Assembly (NCBI GenBank): GCA_964020085.1
Contig: OZ026603.1
Coordinates: 2,618,394-2,682,393 of the forward strand
Reading direction: 5' to 3'
Source of the DNA: Micromussa lordhowensis
Lineage: Eukaryota; Cnidaria; Anthozoa; Scleractinia; Lobophylliidae
DNA length: 64,000 nt
The position numbers were made by a program, and so were the translations under genes. The notes beneath the pieces were generated by a model that had not been told where the DNA came from, did no database searches, and was given only the letters and a program-made list of their open reading frames with translations. Shown here piece after piece: positions 13,061 through 24,800 of the stretch (positions within the stretch are counted from its first letter, which is position 1; every line of letters starts with the position of its first letter).

Positions 13061-16000
13061 TGTAACACCAGTGCAATAAGTGTAACACCAGTGCAAATTA
13101 CACATCGTAATTCTGGATAATGATTGGCAGAAAGACAATGAGAAATTTTGAAGGCCAATGATATCATGTAAAGCAGTGGCAAAAATTTTGTACGGAAACT
13201 CTGAAAAAAGTTTTGTCAAATGCGAAAAAAAATGGCTTCAAGAAACATCTACCGGCAATTTTTCTGTGCAAATTGTTTCATGTTTGTATTATTAATAAGT
13301 AATCACATGGTTTTTCTCATTCAATTTGGAATTAATTTACACAAGTGAGTTTTTCAAAAAGCTGAAATTGCACTTGCCAAAGAAATTGCATTTGCCAAAG
13401 TGGCTCGTGCAATTTCAGCTTTTTGAAAAACTCACTTGTGCAAATTAATTCCAAATTGAATGAGAAAAACCATATGATTACCTATACTAATACAGTCTCA
13501 TAAGCGACCAGTTTTCCAAAATACCAAAAGTGTCCAAGTCAAATCATGATATTTGGAACCTCTTGTAAGCGACCACAACTCGTAAGCAGCCGGGACCACT
13601 TTTAGAGCTAAAAGTTGGATTTTTTTTGTTTTTAACCTCCCATAAGCGAGTTGTTGTAAAAGTACTGAATGTTTCTCACGAATTGACTTTCCACATGAAT
13701 AAAACATTTAAAAATTTAACGGAAAAATGCACATACACTGCACTCTATCAGTCTTAAAGAGATGATCTTGTCTTAAAATCACCACATGCAAATGAGGCAA
13801 AGTTTTGAACCAACAAGGAGTAGTGAGTGATGGAGTGAACAAATACCGGCAAATTGTAGTGTCCCCTTGAGACTGCCTCGCCAGTGAGCCGGGGTCAAGT
13901 GGGGGGGGGGGGGGGAGCACCAAAGTTTACTCCATCACTTACTACTGAGGCAAAGCGCGTTGGCCAGCCAGCGCGCCCTGCCACAAGATTTCTATTTGAA
14001 CATATTTGCAGTTACAGGTTACAATACTACAAGTATGTTTGCACCAGGCGATGCCATTGAATCACCCAATCGGAATCCCGCCCCTGTTAAGCAGCAGTTT
14101 TAAAAACCAGAACCTCTCAGGAGGGATTTTAATTTCAGTGCACAACCCACCCATCCCTCCTGGGAAGTTTTTTTTTTTTATTTTTTTTTATTTTTGTTTT
14201 TCCCACTACATGAGCCAAAGATCTGTGCCCTCCGGCTTGAGGCTGAACCAGCACTTCTGATGTGTTTCCACGAACATAGCTCTACCCTGAGGGCTAAAAA
14301 CTGAGTCGTTGAACAATATGACGTCAGCGTAGAAACAGGATATTGAAGGGAAAGTCCTGTGAGGCAATCAAGGGGAAAGAGACAATGTTCTTTTAATATG
14401 CAAATAAACTTGCGCATTTTCAAATGTTAATTCAGACTTCTAGCAAGCGTGGCCAGTATTTTTCAAAGCTCTTCTTCCACCTCGCTTTGGATGTCTTTTT
14501 TAATTTTTTCAACATCAGGGCGAGATGGATGACAAGTAAGTTTAGCTCCAAATGCCTCTTTGAAACTATAAAGGCAACTACTGCCAAAATCAAGAGCCAG
14601 GTGTGCTCTGCAAGATAGCTTACCACTTGCACTTTGAAAAGGTAGCTCACAATTGAGCCAATGAGCCCCGGCAGCACAGAACCAATTTTCCTGCCTATAC
14701 CTTTGAGACCGTTTCCCAAAGCCTTGCCGGTTGGTTTCAAAGCCTTTGCAATTGAACCAACAACAGCACTGATTGTGACTAGCGGGATTAGGACGTCAAT
14801 GTCGCCTTGAATTTTTTCGGTATTCTGTCTGAGGACTTGCACCTCTTTATCGGCCTTGTCCTTTTCATAAGAGAGCTGTTACTGCTATTTTAGCTGTTTT
14901 TCAGTTTCTTTCAATTTTCAGAGTTCTTCTAGGATGCTATCCTGGTCTTCGGCTATGATGTCTTCGGTCTTGGGCCCCAGAGCTTTTTTGACAAAAGTTT
15001 TGTTAAAGAAATCAGCTTGAAAACCAGTGCCGTCATCTAAAGCTATCTTGGTCTACCACCATGCGGGCCCAACAATATTGGTTTTTTGGAGGAAAATTTG
15101 ATGAACCCAATTTATTGAAGTAAATTTTGGCGTACCTTTTTTTTGATGAAATCTCTCATGCTTTGGATTTTGATTTGCTTTTCCTTGAGGCTTAAAAGGT
15201 TTTCATGAGGGTTCATATTTGTTGTGTCTCTTCTTAAATTTTTGAGTCTTCTTTCAATTTCCTCAAGCTTCCTTGCGGCCGTAACAAGGGGGTGTCTTCC
15301 TGATAAGAAGTGCCAGGCGGCCTGGACTGCTCATGCTGCATAGTATCCATTTCCATTTGTTTGTCATCGTGGTATGGCACGCCACATTGGTAGAGAGTGG
15401 ACGCTACGCCCGGCTGAAATGCCTGGGTTGTGTTGACCTCCTGTTTGTCATCATTGTCATCGCCGTCGTAGTCAAGATTATAGTCAAGCCCAGGATCTTT
15501 GTAACCAAAGTCTCTGCCTCTCTCTGCCATTGCAATATATATTTCAATTGAATTCTTCAATTGAAACAAAAATACCAGGTGTGTATAACAGTGTCCATGG
15601 ATTGCCAGAGAACCTTCGCCCCACACACAGCGAAAAGACATTATGTGCCATGGAGCGGCAAGCGCCGACGCATGGTCAAGCGCATCACCTTTGACCGCAG
15701 TGAAGCTAACCCTGGCAAGATGCTGTATGTTACAGTGCCCAAGCTGAACCCGACCTAGGTTCTCATGACGGGCTTGCTGGCCTTTTGCTTTGACATCAAC
15801 CTTTCAGGAGGACACGCCAACAATTTTCTGGTTGAGAACGTCACATGGACGCTTGTTGACAAGCTGGTTGTGAAGTTTGCGGGCACTATCCTGCAAGACA
15901 CGGTTGGTTATGACATCTACAAAACCCTCGAGGACCTTTTCCTTCCAGGTGAAAAGTGAGACAACATGGTGCCTGAGAGAATACAGAGCGAGGACTTGTG

Positions 16001-19000
16001 CAACATCAGCTCTGGCGCGAAGGGACAAGAAAACCTCACGCATCACCGCTGAAAACATTTACGGGAGCAAGTATCACATCAGGCTTGACCATGAGATCCT
16101 AGCTGACCATGGCGTTTTCTACCCCCAGGCCCTTTACAACGACCTCTTGTTCGAAATAACGCTTGGTCTAGCTTCCCTAGTGGTCTAAGGCTCTGACCCA
16201 ACAAAGCTGAAATACAAGCTGACCAACATCCAGCTCGAGTACGAAATGATCTGCAGCAAGACACTCGCAGAATAGGCGCAAAGCATTTACTCCAGTGGCA
16301 AAGAGTTTGCCTATGACCACGTGTTTCAGCATAAAATGGTCTCGTTAGTGAAAGGCACAGACACGAGGCTGAACATCAAAGTCGACGCCCAAACAAGGTC
16401 AATGAAAGGCATCCTCCTTCTATTCTAGTTAAATGCCGCCTAGTATTTAAATTGCCCGTGGTGGGAAACCTCTATTCCTCATAAGCTTTGCTTCTCAGAG
16501 ATTTATAATTTTAATTAACATTTATTATCTTTTCTATTCTACTTGTAAGCTATTCTGTGTGGCAAGATAATAAAAAACAGCATTCGTAGAGCTGTAGAAC
16601 AATGGCATTGAGAGCAAGGATATTTGGGGCGAGGTCCACTATTTCTTTCTGAAGGAAAAAAATAAAACAGAACACATGAATCTGAAAAAGTTCTACACTG
16701 GCAAATTTTGGTGCCCCCACTTGACCCAGGTTCGCTAGAGAGACTTCCAAGCCGGCGGTCTCAAGGGGCACCAACATTTACCAGTATTTGTTCAAGTGCC
16801 CATAACCCTAAATTCTTTTTTTGGCTAAGATAAACTTAGACACACACACAAAAAGAATTTGCCAAGTTTCTCACTTTGTGACATTTTAAGGGCTTTCAAA
16901 ATTAACAGAAAGTAGTTGAAATTTGATATCTTTTGTGTTATGACCGAGCTGGTGAGGGGTCTGGGTATATTCCTGGGTTGACGTCACATATTAATTTACA
17001 TAGCATTAATTCTTTATAAACATGCATGCAAAACAGTCTGTGACGTCAACCCAGTAATAGACCCAGGCTCCTCACCAGCTCGGTCATGTATCAAATTTCA
17101 GCTACTTTATGTTAATTTTTAAAGCCTTTAAAAACATCACAAACCGAAAATTTTGGCAAATTCTTTTTGTGTGTTTGTCTAAGTTTCATCTTAGCCCCCC
17201 AAAAAATTCTGGGGTTATAGGCACTTTCACTCCATCACTTACTACTCAAGGTCTAAGCCCTTGTAAGCGACCACCTCCTGTAAGCGACCACCTAGGCTTG
17301 ACATTTTAATGGGTTGTCACTTACTGGAGGTTCAACTGTATTTACTGTATTTATAAAGTAGAAATCAGTTTAATTGTTCATTGTACTAGACTCAAAAGGC
17401 CTGAGGACCTATTTACGTTCTATAAGGTCTTTACTATATGTAAGAAAAGCACTGATATAATAACTAACCTCATAATTGCTGGATAAGACCCATCTGGTTT
17501 TGTGTCATCAACAGTGACATAAGCAGGACTACAGTCGGAAATCAACACCCCATTTAATCCTTTTTCGCGCCAGAATGCATTCTCATAAAATGTGACTGTC
17601 TTGATAACTGAACCCATTGGTATCCTCTGGATCAGTTGATTTTTCAAGGGAGGGAGGGGTGGGTCAAATGATACACTGTTTAGAAGAGCTTGAGGCATAG
17701 CACTTATCACAAACTGAGCTTGGTATTTTTTGCCATCTTCACACATAACAACAACATGATCAGCATCTTGCTGCAGGTGACAGACTGGGCTGTTCAAAAT
17801 CACCTAAAACCACAATAAAGCTGATGTGATGACGTTCTGATTCAGTCATGTTTAGTAGCCCTATCCATCAAAAAAATAACTCAAAGGAAATGTACTTGAG
17901 AAGGACTTGCCTAGTTTAGGGGTAAGTATCTGATGAACATTTGTGGAGTACGTACTGAATTTATTAGAAGTCTGAAAATTAGAGCTGGATATGTAATAGG
18001 GTGCATTCCTTTAGGGTGATCTGGGGGGGGTAGGATCAATGACAAAGATCACTTGGTCATGGTGTATCAAAGGAGATGATGAATGCTTGATGAGACTGGA
18101 TTCGTCAGTTCCTTTTATGTACCATGACCCGGCGAGTGATGTTGGATCACTGATCCTGATCCAGATCATATCAAAGGAAATACACCCATAGTTGTGGCAT
18201 TATTGCTCTAAAAACAACGCTGAAATCTAAATCTTGTTTCATGGTTTTAACCCATTGTAGAGTGAGGGTTATACATGCCATATGTCTAAAGGCGGAGCAT
18301 CTGGATAACGATGAGACACCACCACCCATTCTAGATCTGTAGTACAGTAGGTCTTGTCCAAGAACAATAGATTTGACTGTTTCCTTTTATAAACAGAACT
18401 TAATTTTAATTCCGACCATATTTGGTTCCTTGACTTATAGCTTTGGCTTAAGTTGCCTGAGGCTTTACAAGCATTGAGTGATCATGTCACTCATGTGACT
18501 ATAATTTGTGAAATGCATTTTCTGACTTCGGAATTTTTTAAAAAAAACTCTATCCTTTGATAAAATATTGGTCAAAAAGTTAATTAAACAGACTAGATTT
18601 TCATTTTGGTAAAATTTCGTCCGTAATTAACATCCGTGACCCTGGATGTGGCGTTATTAATGTGGACGCATTCCCCTGGCCAATAAAAAATTCAGAATCC
18701 ACTCTCTCACTTATCCAAATTACTGCATAGATAATTAGCTGAAAAAAAGAGAACAAACGTGCTTTACCCTATCTCCGAGCTTGTCTTTTATTCTGTTGCT
18801 AATTTGTTGAGAACCTCCGATGAATTTCCTCTCTTGACCGGCATCCTCAATAGCAGCGACCCTGAGAACTCCATTCCCTGACTTGAGGTACCACAGATAA
18901 TACAACAAAGACATGTCTTCGGGTTCTGCCGCCATTGCATCATTGTACACTTGCACCATGCGCTTTTTAGTGTAATTTGTCCAGCAACTCTTATCAAGAA

Positions 19001-19451
19001 ACTCCTTTACCGTCGTGCTATCCCATTCGGAAGCTCTTGGTGCCTTCCAAGGTTCGTCCAGGGGAATTTCTTCTCCCATTTTATCCAAAGTACGAATCAT
19101 GTTGTAATAATCTAAAATAGCGAGTGGATTCCACGTTGACAAATCTCCAGAAAATACTCGTCTCTTTCCATCCAGAAACTCGACAATGCTGCCTTCATTG
19201 TACACTTTGTAAGTGTGAATTCCTAACTCTTTCGCGACACGTAAAATTCTGTTCTGGGTTGGCCCAATGTACGCTCCACCCAAGTCAGCGTATTTAAATT
19301 TGGGGTCTTCTACAGTGTTAGTTCTTCCTCCGACACGATTTCTAGCCTCCAAAACGGTCACATTAATGCCATGTTCAAGAGCAAGTAGTTTAGCAGCACA
19401 AAGACCGCTTATTCCGCCTCCAATGACGATGACTTCGACCGGTTTCTCCAT
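11866..19451 (-). CDS. MAO: Monoamine oxidase (flavin-containing amine oxidase), complete, 4 exons
   Basis: Outer-mitochondrial-membrane flavoenzyme that oxidatively deaminates amines. Coding exons in transcript order: 19451-18768, 17803-17469, 12964-12690, 12107-11866; phases join cleanly to 511 residues (human MAO-A 527, MAO-B 520). The N-terminal FAD fold shows [10 protein letters not shown] (residues 7-16) and [12 protein letters not shown]; then [16 protein letters not shown] (conserved active-site Lys) and [13 protein letters not shown]. Cys395 in YSGGCY is the covalent flavin attachment residue (Cys406 in MAO-A). Tyr396 and Tyr433 form the aromatic cage, both offset by exactly 11 from MAO-A. 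A C-terminal hydrophobic segment (about 481-504, [19 protein letters not shown]) is the tail anchor. I chose the start at 19451 because it opens directly on the FAD fold. An upstream in-frame ATG near 19523 would add a lysine run coded by a T-rich tract and is less likely. A is not distinguished from B. Confidence 0.94.
13297..13483. repeat. Foldback element, 76-bp arms
   Basis: Arms 13297-13372 and 13408-13483 are near-perfect inverse copies (AAGTAATCACATGGTTTTTC against GAAAAACCATATGATTACCT) around a 35-bp loop. It lies in MAO intron 2. Confidence 0.85.
14432..15233 (-). pseudogene. Broken ORF of a virus-like element, hydrophobic C-terminal half
   Basis: The open part, 14842-14432, encodes 136 residues. 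These include a Gly/Lys-rich stretch (residues about 35-55), then two or three hydrophobic segments (about 20-40, 55-75, 80-95), then a basic tail. Reading back toward the 15.2-15.6 kb ORF on the same strand meets in-frame stops just upstream of 14842, so the original longer frame is interrupted. I do not recognise the family with confidence. The arrangement beside a divergent capsid-like relic suggests a structural or membrane protein of a virus-like transposon. It is intronic and antiparallel to nothing essential, being on the same strand as MAO. Confidence 0.4.
15234..15641 (-). pseudogene. N-terminal ORF of the virus-like element (acidic, disordered)
   Basis: 135-residue ORF. The likely native start is the internal Met of [14 protein letters not shown], which opens a very acidic Tyr/Asp-rich stretch ([15 protein letters not shown]) and a Gln/Pro-rich linker ending in a Lys/Glu-rich segment. 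It probably was the N-terminal part of the frame continuing to 14432, now broken. It diverges from the plus-strand relic that begins near 15600. Function unknown. Confidence 0.4.
15561..16430 (+). pseudogene. Capsid-like ORF relic of a virus-like (possibly Polinton-like) element
   Basis: A formerly continuous frame of roughly 280 residues is recognisable over 15.6-16.43 kb. It is broken by a stop near 15757, another near 15959, a frame change around 16.0 kb, and further stops near 16187, 16274 and 16427. It starts with a basic segment. Blocks such as [25 protein letters not shown] and [12 protein letters not shown] resemble beta-strand-rich capsid proteins of large DNA transposons/viruses. 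That assignment rests on general look and not on a search. The right end is truncated. The copy cannot make protein. Confidence 0.4.
16794..17227. repeat. Foldback element, AGTGCC-CATAACCC family, copy A
   Basis: Arms of about 190 bp: AAGTGCCCATAACCC at the left end, GGGGTTATAGGCACTTT at the right end; inside, GACCGAGCTGGTGAGG against CCTCACCAGCTCGGTC and TTGACGTCACA against TGTGACGTCAA. The same termini bound the element at 42164-43047. Confidence 0.8.
17995..18195. repeat. Short inverted-repeat element in MAO intron 1
   Basis: GGGTGCATTCCTTTAG plus GTGATCTGG on the left are matched inversely by CCAGATCATATCAAAGGAAA and TACACCC on the right. MITE-like, about 190 bp. Confidence 0.6.
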
Positions 19452-19825
19452 CTTGTCCCAATGTTTTTTTTTTTTTTTTTTCTGGCTTGGCTGATCGGCT
19501 CCTCTGTATCCCTGTGATGTCAAGGTATAATGAGCCGAGGACCATCTTGAGGGGTGGGGCTAGTTGGAAAATTCGAATTTAGTGTAAAGTGTACTTTGGT
19601 CAGGTTAGTGCTTTTCCTATCGATAAAAAAAAGATCGAAAGAAAGCAAACATATTTCTGTACAATCCACAGAGTGAATTATTCCTACTCTAAGCTTCACT
19701 TCACAAAATCTCGACTGGTAACACCGCCCTTACTCACCCCTCCCTCCTCTTCAAGATTAATTTGAACGAAGGCTGGGACGTTCACGACATTCATCTCGCG
19801 GCTGTGCTCAATTTAACGTACTGAA
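19452..19825. promoter_or_regulatory. Divergent promoter shared by MAO and ATOX1
   Basis: Only 374 bp separate the MAO start codon (19451, - strand) from the ATOX1 start codon (19826, + strand). The space must hold both 5' UTRs and both core promoters. A T-run of about 16 lies at its MAO edge. I see no convincing TATA box; transcription start sites cannot be placed from sequence alone. Confidence 0.6.
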
Positions 19826-21873
19826 ATGGCTGCTGTCGTAAGTATCATTAGTTATCTTTGTGCTGGGCGTGTTTAAAACATGAAATGGCGAAACACGTCC
19901 GATATAGTTTACAAGGATCCAAAAAAGATGTCCTGTGCAGTCGGGGGAAAAACAACTTCCCGCTGTTTATACTCGAAGCTAATCAAGATTCATTGAGACA
20001 CAAGTTATTTACTTTGCAGACTAAGTGATGAAATAGGAGGAGAGGCAATTTGTTGAGCAAGATTTCTTTATTTGATGTTGTGTTCTATTTGTGTAGAGTT
20101 TCTGTTGTTTGTGGAAACCTGTGGCGACGAATACCTTAAAAAATGCAATCCGTGTTCGACAAAGGAATACTGTCCGAAATGCACATTTAGGACGTGGCAA
20201 CAAAGAAATCGAAGCATCGACTGTCGTAGTCTATTCATGTGTCTGTCCGCATATTGACGATAAAAATTGGCCAATGAGGGCGCGAGAATTTCTGCAGTTG
20301 TCGTAAAAAAGAAATTTTACGATAACTGCAGAAATTCGCGCGCGCTCATTGGCTAATTTTTATCGTCAATATGCGGACAGACACATGAATTTGAAATTAG
20401 TGCGACGCGTCAGCGAGCACTATTCCACCATTTGTTATCGTAAAAAACAAATTGACGTCAGTTTTTCATGCGTCTGTCCTGTTATTGACAATGAATTTCG
20501 TCATCACATTGTCAAAGTAGTCTGCGGATCCACTCGGCTATCGCCTCGTGGATCCACAGCTACTTTGACAATGTGATGACGAAATTTATGATCAATAACA
20601 GGACAGACGCATGAAAAACTGACGTCAATTTGTTAATTTGCTGACTTCAGCTGGGGGTGGGGGGAGGGGTTGGGGTCATTTTGTTTAAGATCCTATCCCC
20701 CCAAGTGATAAGGAAGATTGCCAAAAGGCATGACTAGTCTTGCAATCCTTTAAAAATAAACAGACCTATGTGTACCCACCCCTCATAACATTTTAATTAC
20801 AGTTAAAGGAGCAACTTCAGAATACCCGGCCACTTCATTTACATGTTGAAGAACAAGGTATATAACAATAGTTTCTATTCTTATTCAATGAGATGCAAAA
20901 AAGTGGCAGGGTATTCTGAAGTTTAGCCCAGTTAAATACTGCTAGGTGCTAAATATATATATCTTATTAGACGTTTTGGTGTGTAGTATCGCTGTATATT
21001 TTTACGAGTTGTGCGGTATTTTGACGAGCCCGTAGGGCGAGTCAAAATACAAACAACGAGTAAAAATATACAGCGATACTACACACCAAAACGTCTAATA
21101 AAAGATTTATTATCCAACGATTTCTTTTCCCAAAATTCTGACTTGCCAAGGTTTTGAACTTCACGCGGCCGGGAGGAATGAGACGAGTACAAATATCGTG
21201 TGATATTTGTACTCGTTTCGCGCGATATTTGTACTCTACGAAGCAGAGTTGGATAATAAATCAAGTTATTATTAACTGGCTGGGATTCATATCATTCATT
21301 CTGTTTGCCTCTTTACATTTCAATGCTCAACACTTCCCTACTTTTTGCCAAGTGTAATTTTCTCTCTCTGCATCAGTGTCACGAGTTTCAAGTGGAAATG
21401 ACCTGCGAGGGCTGTTCAGGGGCTGTTACCCGGGTGCTGAACAAGAAAGGTAAATACTCCTTGGGCACACTTGAGAACGGTTGTCATTGTAATCTTACCC
21501 TGTGAGATAGCTCATATTTGGTCCACACATAAGCAGTGAAGCTGTGAAAACGTATCAGCAAGTGAAGCGATTCTACAGGGAGTCTCCCCTTGCTCCCCAC
21601 TATGGTCTCACAGCTTTTATGCATGTGACCCAAAGGTGGGCCTGCTTTTACAGTGTAGGGTGTACAATTGTAGGGCAACATTTTGGTGTAGCTGTATACA
21701 GGAATTTTCATAATAATTATCACAATATTGTGTTAATTTCTCTAGGGGAGCAGAACGTTAAAATCGACATGGACAAGCAACGTGTGTATGTTACGTCTAC
21801 ACTGTCAGCAGATGAACTCCTGGAGACAATTAAGAAGGCTGGAAAAACATGTTCCTATATTGGTGTAGCGTAG
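19826..21873 (+). CDS. ATOX1: Copper chaperone ATOX1 (antioxidant protein 1), complete, 3 exons
   Basis: Cytosolic metallochaperone that hands Cu(I) to the P-type ATPases ATP7A/B in the secretory pathway. Exons 19826-19837, 21377-21449 and 21746-21873 (stop TAG) join in phase to 70 residues, the usual size (human 68). The single heavy-metal-associated fold has the copper loop MTCEGC (Met12, Cys14, Cys17) and the conserved lysine of KKAGKT (Lys62, equal to Lys60 of human ATOX1). AVTRVLNK and KIDMDKQRVYV match beta-alpha-beta elements of the family. The first exon codes only MAAV; its ATG context (GAAATGG) is favourable. Intron 1 (1.5 kb) is filled by foldback elements. No AATAAA was found within about 1 kb downstream. 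Confidence 0.96.
20234..20389. repeat. Foldback element 1 in ATOX1 intron 1
   Basis: Near-perfect palindrome. TTCATGTGTCTGTCCGCATA (from 20234) is the inverse of TATGCGGACAGACACATGAA (to 20389). The arms are about 75 bp and the loop only a few bases, centred near 20312. Confidence 0.9.
20448..20635. repeat. Foldback element 2 in ATOX1 intron 1
   Basis: Arms of about 85 bp (ACAAATTGACGTCAG on the left, CTGACGTCAATTTGT on the right) around a short loop near 20543. It shares the CTGTCC / GGACAG theme with foldback element 1, so the two may be one diverged family in tandem. Part of its right arm is also found at about 58187. Confidence 0.85.
20964..21262 (+). repeat. Double foldback repeat, copy 1
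   Basis: Two joined inverted repeats. 20964-21101 has ends TTATTAGACGTTTTGGTG / CACCAAAACGTCTAATAA. 21104-21262 has ends GATTTATTATCCAAC / GTTGGATAATAAATC. The whole composite recurs in the same orientation at 46086-46384, so it moves or amplifies as a unit. Confidence 0.85.
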
Positions 21874-24800
21874 AATGCAATGGACCAGCAGTGTTGCCAT
21901 TTGTGTCGATGCGATCACCAAAAAGGAGTCAGCTAATTGCTTTTTCCCAAAATAGTTCCTTGTAGCGAAGGATAAACGACTTGTAGAGTTCAGTGCAAAA
22001 TCAAGTCAAGAAATATTGTAGAGGTATATAAAGATTATAAACATTTTGCTTCAATTATTTTAGTTGAGTTGTGTTAGAAAAATCTGCTGCTACATGCTGG
22101 AACCAAACACTGCCACACATAAAGACATCCTAACATAAAGAACAGGGATGACAACTTCAGCAGCGAATGCAAAATTTTTCTTTTAGAAACTTTTAATACT
22201 GCCTGGATTTTTGAGATAATTACAATTCATTTTAAATGGAGATTTCTAGAATAACCCAGGACTGTTTAATATTTCTGGCCTTCCTGAAGATGTGGGGATC
22301 AGGTTTTGGCCCAAATCTTGCAGAAAAGATACATAACTCAGGGCTTTTGCCAGCCTTCAGTACAATGGCTTCAATGTTTCTACAAGCCTTTGTCTGGTAA
22401 CCTGCAAGCTGATGACCCCTATTTCCTTCACTGTTTGTCCTCCAAAACTGAAGGACACAAGATATCGCAAAGAAAACCTCATTGTATGAAGTTAAAATAT
22501 CAACATTACAATTCACATTTATCCCACGCTTTTGACAACTGGTCCCTTTCTAAGGTATAAATGGGTACTGGTGTACTCTGGAACAAGGACAGACTAATTT
22601 CACCCCTCCACAGTTTGTACCAAAACCAATTGTTGCATGGATAGGCCTTGAGGGTTCTTTGCAGATCTATCATCGGGTTTATCATCAGCATGGAACTTTT
22701 ACATTTCATTTCCATTCTCGCACTCCTCTGGAGTGGCCACCAATGTGTTTTATGTTTACTCAGGATACCATGTAAAAAAGATGGGACCCTGAGCAACAAA
22801 GCAGATCACTCAGTGTGTTTGTTTTCAAGTTCCTAATGATCAATCACTTTTGTCATTCAAATGAACAAATGAACAAGATTTCTAAAATAATCCACTTTAT
22901 TGAAACCAACATGCCCTAGAGAAAACAATGACCATCACTTTCCAAAAGCAGCTATTATTAATAATGTGCACCCCAAGCTGAATGGATTACTGGCATGAAA
23001 GCCATCCCCTGCCCATATCCCTCCCTCTTTGTGTCCCACCCCCCTTGCCCCCCCTGCCAACCTCCCTACATCCTGCTGTCTTAACCCACCTTTTTTCCCC
23101 TCCCGTTTTTAGGTTCTTAATTAATTTCACCACCTCTAGTTTAAGTAACAGTTCTTTCAAATACTCCAGGTTTGATCCTGATAAAATATATTAATTTGAT
23201 AATAAATTATAGTTTGCTTCTAAGTCTTGTTTCAAAATACTCTTTGAACATTTTGCAAACTTACTCTAACTCATAAATCAAAAATGATTAAAACAAATTA
23301 TGCATAACAACAACAATGAAATTCTGAGTTCTGCCTCCCAAGATATTGTGACACCATTAAAAAAAATGTCCGCACACTACAAAGTACTAAGTTACCCTGG
23401 CAAAGTGCTCTAAGATACGTAATTTTGAGTTTGCTCTTAACAACCAAAAATATACCAGGTGAGTATATAGATTACTGTCAAGAAATACAACAAGAAAAAT
23501 GCAACAAAAGAAAACCATTGTAAAGTTGATTCAATTCATCCCAACCACACTGATTCAACACAAGGAGGGTGTATGCGTCTTTGCATAACAACTAATAAGA
23601 ATCTTTTTGTGATTAAAAGAAAGATCTGAACCACAGGGGCCCAAGAAAGATACCCTGCGGAAAGCAAATTCCTTCTCCTTAAGAGGAAACCTCTACCAAG
23701 GACAAACTTTGCAAAACAACCAGAAAAAATTCACATTCTCTAAGAATTGAAACAAATTTATCAATAAATAGTTATATGTACATTATCCTATTTTTAGTGA
23801 GTTTTGCTGTAACGTTGAATGAGTACCTACGATAAACCAGCTTCCGAGTTTTGCTCTTAGCTGTCAATGGCTGGTAATAAAATCAGAGAATCATGCAGAA
23901 AAATGCAGAGGTTTCCCCTTCTACTGCTTCATAATGAGAAGGAAATGTCTCTAGGTAAAAAAAAACTTTTGAAAACAATGTTCAGAATACCAAACATTAG
24001 CTCACTCCTACTTACAAGTTAACTCTGCCATAAACACTTGCAAATAACCAAGTGAGCTATTGTAATGGTTTGAGAAAAAAACAGATTCCCAGACAATGAA
24101 AAATGCATCTCAGTCCACTCACAATCCTGACAAGGGCCATTGTTAGAACAACAACGGAATTCTTGAGTTAACAATTTGTTTCCTGTTTTCAAATATCATT
24201 AAAATCTGTTATTTTAGTTGCTACAGCTGTCAAGTGTGAATTTGTACATGCAAGTACCACTTTTTCCACCTCCGAGGCTTGTATTATGCATAGTTCTTTG
24301 TTCAAAGAACATCATGGTAGCTTTGCTTTAGGACTTCGATCTGCACTTTGCTCAACTAATTTTGCACTTCTTTTCTAAACTTACCAAGCTGTTCAATTTA
24401 AGACCTCTAGATCACATTGCAGTAAGAACAAGGGCCTAAGTGAGTATAGTGATAACTTTGAGCCTCTTGTGAATAAAGTAACTCAATGACATAACAAGAG
24501 CTGTCCTTGAGCTGGTACATATACAGAAAAAAAAACCTTACTTTTTTCTAAACCTCTTTTCCAATGACAACTTCACTCTCTCTCTCTCTCTTCACATCAC
24601 TCCTAATGAAATACAGTGGAAACTCACTGTGTGGCACCCCATTAATACAGTCTGTTATGGACGTTTTATTCCGGCCCACACAAAAGCTCAGTCAGTCATT
24701 TTCTTATTTAGAGAACCCCTTTAATACAGCCCCCCATTAATGTGCCCAAATTTTTGTGGCCCATTGCTGCCCAGATTAACACGGTTCCACTGCACTGTTA

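Larger units (their letters stand above)
13491..17341. repeat. Split MITE with AAGCGACC motifs, packed with later insertions
   Basis: The left piece starts TACAGTCTCATAAGCGACC (13491 to about 13690). The right piece ends GTCACTTACTGGAGGTTCAA then CTGTA (about 17255-17341) and shows repeated TGTAAGCGACCACC. They look like the two halves of one TACAGT-ended MITE. Between them are an inverted pair (13840-13930 against 16700-16790), a virus-like element (14.4-16.4 kb) and a foldback element (16794-17227). The reading as a single split element is inference. Confidence 0.4.
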
